From assembly GCA_041623895.1 (NCBI GenBank), contig JBFJVZ010000231.1, positions 1 to 12,140 of the forward strand: DNA of 12,140 bases, written 5' to 3'. The notes below the pieces were generated by a model. It was not told the DNA's origin and ran no database searches. It saw nothing but the letters and a program-made list of their open reading frames with translations. A program made the position numbers and the translations under genes. This stretch comes from JBFJVZ01 sp041623895 (GTDB taxonomy: Bacteria > Planctomycetota > Planctomycetia > Pirellulales > Pirellulaceae). Positions 7,667 to 12,140 of this stretch are shown piece by piece (within the stretch, counting starts at the first letter, position 1; every line of letters begins with the position of its first letter).

Positions 7667-8161
7667 GAGGCCACGGTGAACGTCGATTCGGCTACTGTTC
7701 ATAGTATCCCACATTCAGCGAGTACGGAGGTTGGGAGTCTGCGTAAGGGAACAGCCCTCTTTGTCAGCAGCGTGTATCTTGGCAGTGGTCGTGAATGGTG
7801 CCGGATCAAAGAATCGGCTGACGGCAGGACTCTCGGCTGGGTTCTTTGTTCGGACTTGGACCGACCACTTGAAAAGGCTGAGGCGAACGCGCGGTCGTCC
7901 TCGGCGGTTTCACCAACCGGTCAAACGATCGGCCCCCCCAAGACGCCGGCGGAAGGGGAAGAGGCTACAGTGATCGTTGACTCGGCTACGGTCCATAGAA
8001 CACCACATTCTGCGAGTAAGGAGTCTGAGAAGCTAAGCAAAGGAACTGCCGTTTTTATCGGTAGCGTGTATCTTGGCAGCGGTCGTCAGTGGTGCCGGAT
8101 CAAAGAATCGGCCGAAGGCAGGGTGCTCGGCTGGGTTGTTTGCTCTGACTTGGACCGACCA
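7667..8161 (+). repeat. Tandem duplication of an SH3-like domain unit
   Basis: Two copies with a 294-base period lie at 7667-7867 and 7961-8161, inside the SH3/NHL gene. Over the last 96 bases (7772-7867 against 8066-8161) I count about 85 identical positions and no gaps. Similarity continues upstream of the GTG at 7676 to about 7650. A second small repeat encoding GQTIGPP follows each copy. The high DNA identity indicates a recent duplication or gene conversion. Confidence 0.85.
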
Positions 8162-9592
8162 GGAAAGGCCGGGCAAGTAACCGGGCAAACGATCGGACCT
8201 CCGGTGGCGGACAATTACATAGCCACCCTCGTTGGCCGGGGACCACGCGACGTGGACGACAGTCGAGCGTCTAAGGCCGAAGAAGGCCTCCAGCAGGCTA
8301 GGGAAAGATTATTCGAGGAGCTTGACGAAGTACAAGGCAATCCCCTGGCCCTGATGTCGCGTGTGTGGAGCCTCGAAGCGGGCATAGAAGGGGTCATGAG
8401 ACTTTCAGAGCTCGCCTTGCGTGAGCGTTTCCGTGCGAACCTCCATCGGCAGGGCAGAGAGCCAAGCGAAGGCGACCTCACCGGCATCATAGCGGCTTTC
8501 AGGGAATCATGGAGCAGCGATGAATTAAATAGTCAAGCGATGTCACGCCTCGAAAGGATACTAGTGGAAATGCCACTGCTGCCGATCGGCGATGGCGGCC
8601 CCGCCCTGCTTGCTCAGTTACAACAGCCCGCTGGGATGGCAATCAGCAGTCAAGGAGATCTCTACATCGCTGAATGGGACGGTAACAGAATACGTCGAGT
8701 TCGACCCGATGGGATCATTCACACAATTGCTGGAACTGGTATCCCCGGATATAGCGGCGACGGAAAGTTGGCAGTAACCGCCCGAATCGCTGAGCCGTTT
8801 GACGTCGCCGTATCCAATGGAGACGTGTACATTGCGGACACAGGCAACCACAAGATCCGGGTGGTGACGTCTAAGGGAAAAATCCGCACTTTGGCTGGCG
8901 ATGGACACCATGGCTTCGGCGGCGACGGAGGCCCCGCGATTCGCGCGCGTCTTGCTTGGCCACTCGGCGTGGCCATTGACCAAGCGGGTAACGTGTACAT
9001 TGCTGATTCAGGTAACAACAGGATCCGCAAGGTGGATCGCAGTCAAATCATCACGACGGTCGCCGGAGTTGAAACTCCCGGATATTCTGGCGACGGCGGA
9101 CGTGCCACCAGAGCGCAACTGAGTTTTCCGTCAGACCTCACGTTTGACAGTCAAGGCAACCTGTACTTTGTCGACGAACGCAACCAATGCGTTCGAGTAA
9201 TTACAACCGACGGTCGAATCTCTACGGTTTTCGGTGCTGGCCGAAACCGAGGCGGCGGCGTGCCCGCACGACCTGAGTTAGTTCAACTGCAGAGACCGAC
9301 GGGAATCGAATTGGACGGGGAGGACAACCTGTTCCTTGTTGATTCGAGCCAATCCGCCGGCGTCGCGCACCAGCCACCGATGAGGGCGGACCGCGTTCTT
9401 CGAGTCACGCCTGGCGGGAAAATTGACATCATCGTAGGACGTAAAGAAGGATATAGCGGAGACGGCGGACTTGCTCGTTTCGCTGGTCTCGATTCTCCCC
9501 AGCGTCTAGTGATTGACTCAGCCGGTGACCTGTTGATCTCCACCGGAAGCGACCGTATCAGAAAGGTTGGCGGAGTCGCTGTGGCACATTGA
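7676..9592 (+). CDS. SH3-like (two copies) and six-NHL-repeat protein, possibly 5'-truncated
   Basis: This 638-residue protein has no recognised specific function. Residues 1-64 and 97-162 are two nearly identical SH3-like domains (core KGTA...SVYLGSGRxWCRIKES...GWV). A mostly helical segment spans ~185-300 and resembles nothing I know. Six NHL repeats then run from ~303 to 631, with hallmarks GYSGDGG, VYIADSGNNRIRKV and IAGTG, and should close one six-bladed propeller. NHL propellers usually bind proteins or ligands. No signal peptide is visible. The start is uncertain: GTG at 7676 has AGAGG 6 to 10 bases upstream, but the frame is open back to 7649 after a TGA at 7646, and the SH3 homology begins before the GTG. 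The native N terminus may therefore be lost. Directly upstream, on the opposite strand, is a HEAT-repeat remnant. The domain call is firm; integrity is doubtful. Confidence 0.82.
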   Translation: MNVDSATVHSIPHSASTEVGSLRKGTALFVSSVYLGSGREWCRIKESADGRTLGWVLCSDLDRPLEKAEANARSSSAVSPTGQTIGPPKTPAEGEEATVIVDSATVHRTPHSASKESEKLSKGTAVFIGSVYLGSGRQWCRIKESAEGRVLGWVVCSDLDRPGKAGQVTGQTIGPPVADNYIATLVGRGPRDVDDSRASKAEEGLQQARERLFEELDEVQGNPLALMSRVWSLEAGIEGVMRLSELALRERFRANLHRQGREPSEGDLTGIIAAFRESWSSDELNSQAMSRLERILVEMPLLPIGDGGPALLAQLQQPAGMAISSQGDLYIAEWDGNRIRRVRPDGIIHTIAGTGIPGYSGDGKLAVTARIAEPFDVAVSNGDVYIADTGNHKIRVVTSKGKIRTLAGDGHHGFGGDGGPAIRARLAWPLGVAIDQAGNVYIADSGNNRIRKVDRSQIITTVAGVETPGYSGDGGRATRAQLSFPSDLTFDSQGNLYFVDERNQCVRVITTDGRISTVFGAGRNRGGGVPARPELVQLQRPTGIELDGEDNLFLVDSSQSAGVAHQPPMRADRVLRVTPGGKIDIIVGRKEGYSGDGGLARFAGLDSPQRLVIDSAGDLLISTGSDRIRKVGGVAVAH

Positions 9593-9627
9593 AGTTCTTG
9601 TCCGCGTGCGTCTTCACTCGCGCTCCT

Positions 9628-9642
9628 CGGTTGCTGCAACCG
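9628..9642. terminator. Small hairpin after the SH3/NHL gene
   Basis: CGGTTG (9628-9633) and CAACCG (9637-9642) form a 6-bp stem with a 3-base loop, 35 bases after the stop codon. No T-run follows, so it is at best a weak or factor-assisted termination site. Confidence 0.2.
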
Positions 9643-9712
9643 CCACAACGCGAATCAAATCGGTTGACGGAGCCTCAGAATGGCAAGGGTATGAAACTGG
9701 CCTTTACGTCAT

Positions 9713-9871
9713 ATGTTGACATGCCTTCATCGCGCCATCTACCGCGACGTTGATTTTGATGACACGACGGACGACGATGGTGAATGGGAGGACGCACGAC
9801 AACGCGCTGTCACAGAACTTAAAAGGCACGGCTTTCGGCTACCCGACTACTCCAATCCAGAATTGCGATAA
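9713..9871 (+). CDS. Possible small acidic protein of 52 residues, or gene remnant
   Basis: The frame runs from an ATG at 9713 to a TAA at 9871. The predicted product has an acidic middle DVDFDDTTDDDGEWED (residues 12-27), then a helical-looking ARQRAVTELKRHG (28-40) and a polar end. The composition looks like protein rather than random sequence, but I recognise no family. There is no good ribosome site before 9713. An ATG at 9691, in another frame, has AAGGG close upstream and gives only 20 codons. The two frames together might be a frameshifted remnant of one gene. Confidence that it is expressed is low. Confidence 0.3.
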   Translation: MLTCLHRAIYRDVDFDDTTDDDGEWEDARQRAVTELKRHGFRLPDYSNPELR

Positions 9872-9888
9872 CCATCAGAATCGGTAAG

Positions 9889-9955
9889 GGGCCCGGATTC
9901 CTCGGGTCCTCCCCCCACAGCGCCTCTGCGTGGGGGGTCCGCACTGCGCGGTGCG
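9889..9955. repeat. Three consecutive hairpins
   Basis: Three GC-rich stems stand side by side: GGGCCCG/CGGGTCC (9889-9895 with 9903-9909, one G-T pair), CCCCCCAC/GTGGGGGG (9911-9918 with 9930-9937, perfect 8 bp, 11-base loop) and CGCAC/GTGCG (9940-9944 with 9951-9955). No T-run follows on either strand. It resembles a composite intergenic repeat element more than a terminator, but could block transcription from both sides. Confidence 0.5.
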
Positions 9956-10034
9956 ACGCAACGATCCGCAAGAAGCACTTGCTGCAAGCACCTGGCCTCT
10001 AACGCCTCAGCTTCCAATGACTTTTCGTGCGTGC

Positions 10035-10096
10035 GGTTGCATCGCTCTCCGCGTCGAAGCGAAATAGCTTTGGCGCAGTTTCCTCGAAACTTGGAC
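10035..10096 (+). repeat. Dispersed repeat, copy A (downstream of the sulfatase gene)
   Basis: The 62 bases match 11839-11901 in direct orientation. They share GGTTGCATCGC at the left, a perfect 16-base block CGCGTCGAAGCGAAAT (10050-10065) and TTGGAC at the right, with scattered differences between. Weaker similarity continues to about 10130. On the minus strand this copy reads FEETAPKLFRFDAESDAT. Confidence 0.65.
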
Positions 10097-10113
10097 TATC
10101 GGTAGGAAAATGT

Positions 10114-10129
10114 GCAGTGAAGTAACTGC
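10114..10129 (-). terminator. Weak terminator candidate for the sulfatase gene
   Basis: On the minus strand GCAGT-tacttc-ACTGC is followed two bases later by ATTTT, about 80 bases past the sulfatase stop codon. The stem has only 5 bp, so this is a tentative call. Confidence 0.22.
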
Positions 10130-10206
10130 GTCAACAATTTCTCGAAAAAGTAGATGGGACGTCGTGCGAGAAGACATCTCACCACCTTACTCTCTTGGCG
10201 GCCCAC

Positions 10207-11706
10207 TCACAGCGCACCAAGATTCGGCTTCACGGCTTTGTCATCACTGACACTCACGGGGTACATCGCCTTCTGTGAGTCAAGCTGCTGCACCAGTTTC
10301 TTTGCCAACGACAATGCGAGTTCGGGTCGTTTGCCGACCAAGTTCGTGCGCTCCAGTGGATCGTCCTCGAGGTTATACAGTCCCCACTCTTCAGACGCAT
10401 AACTGTAGATGATCTTCCAGTCTTTCTGCCGGTAGGTGGAGAAAAGTGTATTGCGATGACGATGTGGAAAATGAGTCAGAAACTCCTGCGGCCGATGTGT
10501 CCCGGGTGTGCCTGTGAAATACGGGCTGATGTCGTGACCGTCAATGACCGCGTCATCGGGAATTTTGGCACCGGCGATACTCAACATGGTCGGCATCATA
10601 TCCACACAGGTGACCACGTCGTGCTCAACGGAATTTGCGGGGATCGCAAATTGTTTCTGCATGGGATTCTGCGGATTCGGCCTGGCCCAAGAAACGATCA
10701 ACGGCACTCTCAGCCCGCCTTCAAAGCGCGAACCCTTCTTGTCACGATAGGGACCGTTGGCAGACCAGGCACTGCCGTTGTCTGAAAAAAAGATAACAAG
10801 CGTTTCTTCTGCAACACCCAGATCATCGAGCTTTTGAATCATGTCACCCAGCGATTTATCCATGCCCTCGACAAGCGTGGCGAAGGCAAGACCGTGTCCC
10901 TTCAGTTTGGGATAGTTCTCGGTGAAACGCGCATCCGGATACAGCCACGGCGCATGTACTGCATAGTGACTCATGTACGCGAAGAACGGTTTCTCGGCAT
11001 TCACCGATTCTTCAATCGCCTGATTCATCTCGAGGGTGATTGCTTCAGTCAGGAACGTGTCAGTGCCGTGGTACTTCTCTAGGCCGGGTACATCCCACAC
11101 ATGTGCGCCTGTGCGATGATTTGCTGAATAGTTGTACTTTCCCCAATAGCTGCCGGGACCGCCCCCGCCGAAGCCGGCGATGTTCACATCAAACCCGAGG
11201 TTGGTGGGATCGCCGGACGGTGTGTCGTCGGGCCCGAAGTGAGCTTTTCCGGCGAACAGAGTTTGGTAACCGGCCTGCTTCATGAGACGCGGCAGCAAGG
11301 GCAAAGAGCGGTCGATACCGGTGACGCGCCAGCCGGCGGGGCTCTTGACTTTAGCTGTCTTGACGCGGCCGGTGTCTACCGATGACTGCTTAGGATGCGT
11401 CCAGGTCGTGACCCGGTGTCTCGGCGCTTCCTGACCCGTCATCAGACTGATGCGAGTCGGCGAACATACCGAATAGGAATACGCGTTTGTAAACAGCCGG
11501 CCGTTTGCCGCGAGCTTCTCCATGTTCGGCGTTCGGTAAAGATCATTCAGCGGGATCTTCTCAGGCTTCCCGTCGTTGTATAGAAAGGGTACTGACGTAT
11601 CGCCAACGCCCATGTCATCAACCAGGAAGAACAGAATATTGGGCCGATCAGCGGCAGAACCGACCGCAGCGGGGACCATGAGAAGCAAAAAAATCAGACA
11701 TCGCAT
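10207..11706 (-). CDS. Secreted formylglycine-dependent sulfatase (arylsulfatase family)
   Basis: This 499-residue type I sulfatase should hydrolyse sulfate esters outside the cytoplasm, most likely on sulfated polysaccharides given the planctomycete background. A signal peptide (1 to ~19, ending VGSAA) is followed by the metal-binding start NILFFLVDDMG with D30 and D31. The activation motif CSPTR (81-85) has C81 as the residue converted to formylglycine and R85 to stabilise it. Further expected sites are K154 and H156 in GKAHFG (most relatives have GKWHLG), H251 in HAPW, and D309/N310 in FFSDNGS, with K324 just before GSRFEGGLRVP. The C-terminal part has the usual WGLYNLEDDPLERTNL (441-456). 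The length is normal. It depends on a formylglycine-generating enzyme encoded elsewhere. No transporter or glycoside hydrolase is adjacent, so the substrate cannot be inferred. Confidence 0.93.
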   Translation of the reverse strand: MRCLIFLLLMVPAAVGSAADRPNILFFLVDDMGVGDTSVPFLYNDGKPEKIPLNDLYRTPNMEKLAANGRLFTNAYSYSVCSPTRISLMTGQEAPRHRVTTWTHPKQSSVDTGRVKTAKVKSPAGWRVTGIDRSLPLLPRLMKQAGYQTLFAGKAHFGPDDTPSGDPTNLGFDVNIAGFGGGGPGSYWGKYNYSANHRTGAHVWDVPGLEKYHGTDTFLTEAITLEMNQAIEESVNAEKPFFAYMSHYAVHAPWLYPDARFTENYPKLKGHGLAFATLVEGMDKSLGDMIQKLDDLGVAEETLVIFFSDNGSAWSANGPYRDKKGSRFEGGLRVPLIVSWARPNPQNPMQKQFAIPANSVEHDVVTCVDMMPTMLSIAGAKIPDDAVIDGHDISPYFTGTPGTHRPQEFLTHFPHRHRNTLFSTYRQKDWKIIYSYASEEWGLYNLEDDPLERTNLVGKRPELALSLAKKLVQQLDSQKAMYPVSVSDDKAVKPNLGAL

Positions 11707-11754
11707 CAGTCAGCCTGCCTCATCCGGGATCTCACACAACCTGAATACGGCAAG

Positions 11755-11763
11755 AGTGTACCA
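11755..11763 (-). promoter_or_regulatory. Candidate extended -10 box for the sulfatase gene
   Basis: The minus strand reads TGG-TACACT: an extended -10 TG followed by a hexamer matching TATAAT at four positions, about 50 bases before the start codon. A possible -35 TTGATC lies 19 bases upstream, which is wide. Tentative. Confidence 0.25.
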
Positions 11764-11838
11764 GACGGAAATGTCGCGTGATCAAGGGCAAAGACATCAC
11801 CGTTGTTAAACTCAAGAACTCAGCTCGCAACTCCCCTC

Positions 11839-11901
11839 GGTTGCATCGCCCAGCGCGTCGAAGCGAAATTGCTTCGATGCGGTCTTCTCAAATTCTTGGA
11901 C
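11839..11901 (+). repeat. Dispersed repeat, copy B (upstream of the sulfatase gene)
   Basis: These 63 bases align with 10035-10096 with one gap and share the 16-base block CGCGTCGAAGCGAAAT (11854-11869). On the minus strand this copy reads FEKTASKQFRFDALGDAT, parallel to copy A. Both copies point the same way and enclose the sulfatase gene. Confidence 0.65.
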
Positions 11902-12105
11902 GAGATTCCGAGGAAACTGCACCGAAGCCGCTAACCTGCAGCGGTGACCACACCGAAGTCACGGAGCGGATTTTCTTCGTGACATCGACTGGTCCAACCT
12001 CGGCGTCCAACGAAAGCTCGAAACTGCGATCGGTGTTCAATGGATTGCGGGCTCGCGACTTCCTCTCCGAGCCCAGCCTACTCTAAACTGGCTCCCTTCT
12101 CCCCC

Positions 12106-12140
12106 GGCAAAGAAAGCGAGTGTTGCTCGCTTTCTTTGCC
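12106..12140. repeat. Perfect 15-bp inverted repeat at the window end
   Basis: GGCAAAGAAAGCGAG (12106-12120) and CTCGCTTTCTTTGCC (12126-12140) are perfect complements around a 5-base loop TGTTG. The five C residues just before the left arm suggest that the stem continues beyond the window if GGGGG follows. It may be a bidirectional terminator or one unit of a dispersed palindromic repeat family. Confidence 0.7.

Larger units (their letters stand above)
9593..10206. other. 614-base intergenic region with hairpins and a dispersed repeat
   Basis: No recognisable gene family occurs here. In order it contains a small hairpin (CGGTTG/CAACCG, 9628-9642), a possible 52-codon frame (9713-9871), three successive hairpins (9889-9955), a dispersed repeat (10035-10096) and a weak terminator-like hairpin (10114-10129) for the sulfatase gene that ends at 10207. 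Confidence 0.6.
11707..12140. other. Intergenic region upstream of the sulfatase gene
   Basis: No gene is recognised. The stretch holds the sulfatase promoter region, the second copy of the dispersed repeat, a partial inverted relative of that repeat near 11909-11932 (CCGAGGAAACTGCACCGAAG on the plus strand resembles the minus strand of copy A), overlapping short stems GTGAC/GTCAC and GTCACG/CGTGAC around 11943-11985, and a terminal palindrome. A 102-codon open frame crosses it but shows no protein signature and includes the repeat. Confidence 0.5.

Noticed and set aside
7481..9592. A working defence system made of the HEAT and SH3/NHL parts
   Set aside because: The HEAT part is only a remnant, no nuclease, NTPase or protease domain is present, and the two lie on opposite strands.
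9889..9955. Possible CRISPR-like or riboswitch structure
   Set aside because: The stems differ in sequence and spacing and there are no regular repeats; no riboswitch core is recognisable.
10035..11901. Composite transposon around the sulfatase gene
   Set aside because: The flanking repeats are only ~62 bases, not insertion sequences, and no transposase or target-site duplication is visible.
11778..12086. Open frame of 102 codons on the plus strand upstream of the sulfatase
   Set aside because: It crosses the dispersed repeat, lacks a ribosome site and shows no protein signature; it is more likely a chance frame in repeat-rich DNA.

Overview
The window reads as chromosomal DNA from a planctomycete, most likely of the Pirellulales/Rhodopirellula type. 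The evidence is gene content: a secreted protein with the planctomycete cytochrome, DUF1587, DUF1595, DUF1592, DUF1588 and DUF1585 domain order, a Tat-exported DUF1552 protein, a secreted ankyrin-repeat protein and a secreted formylglycine sulfatase. Loose gene packing, TTG/GTG start codons and many palindromic intergenic elements fit the same group. The assignment is inference from recognised families; no database search was possible.

Layout. From 247 to 1524 (minus) lies an iron-dependent alcohol dehydrogenase that closely resembles hydroxyacid-oxoacid transhydrogenase (ADHFE1 type). From 7140 down to 1847 (minus) there is a three-gene operon: DUF1592-family cytochrome, then DUF1552 protein (ATGA overlap of 4 bases), then, after a 120-base gap that carries a palindromic element, an ankyrin-repeat protein. 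All three carry export signals, so the operon probably makes an envelope or periplasmic set whose substrate is unknown.

From about 7200 to 9600 the character changes. An intergenic hairpin element is followed by the C-terminal remnant of a HEAT-repeat gene (minus, 7481-7615). This remnant abuts, head to head, a plus-strand gene (7676-9592) encoding two nearly identical SH3-like domains, a helical middle part and six NHL repeats. Neither reading frame has a convincing natural 5' end, so this looks like a rearrangement junction. From 9593 to 10206 the DNA holds a possible 52-codon ORF, three consecutive hairpins and one copy of a ~62-base dispersed repeat. A secreted sulfatase (10207-11706, minus) follows, then a second copy of the same repeat in direct orientation. 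The window ends in a perfect 15-bp inverted repeat.

The most interesting items are the truncated-gene junction with its SH3-SH3-helical-NHL protein, the repeat pair flanking the sulfatase, the palindrome inside the cytochrome operon, and the terminal palindrome. No CRISPR array, RNA gene, transposase or clear defence cassette is visible.
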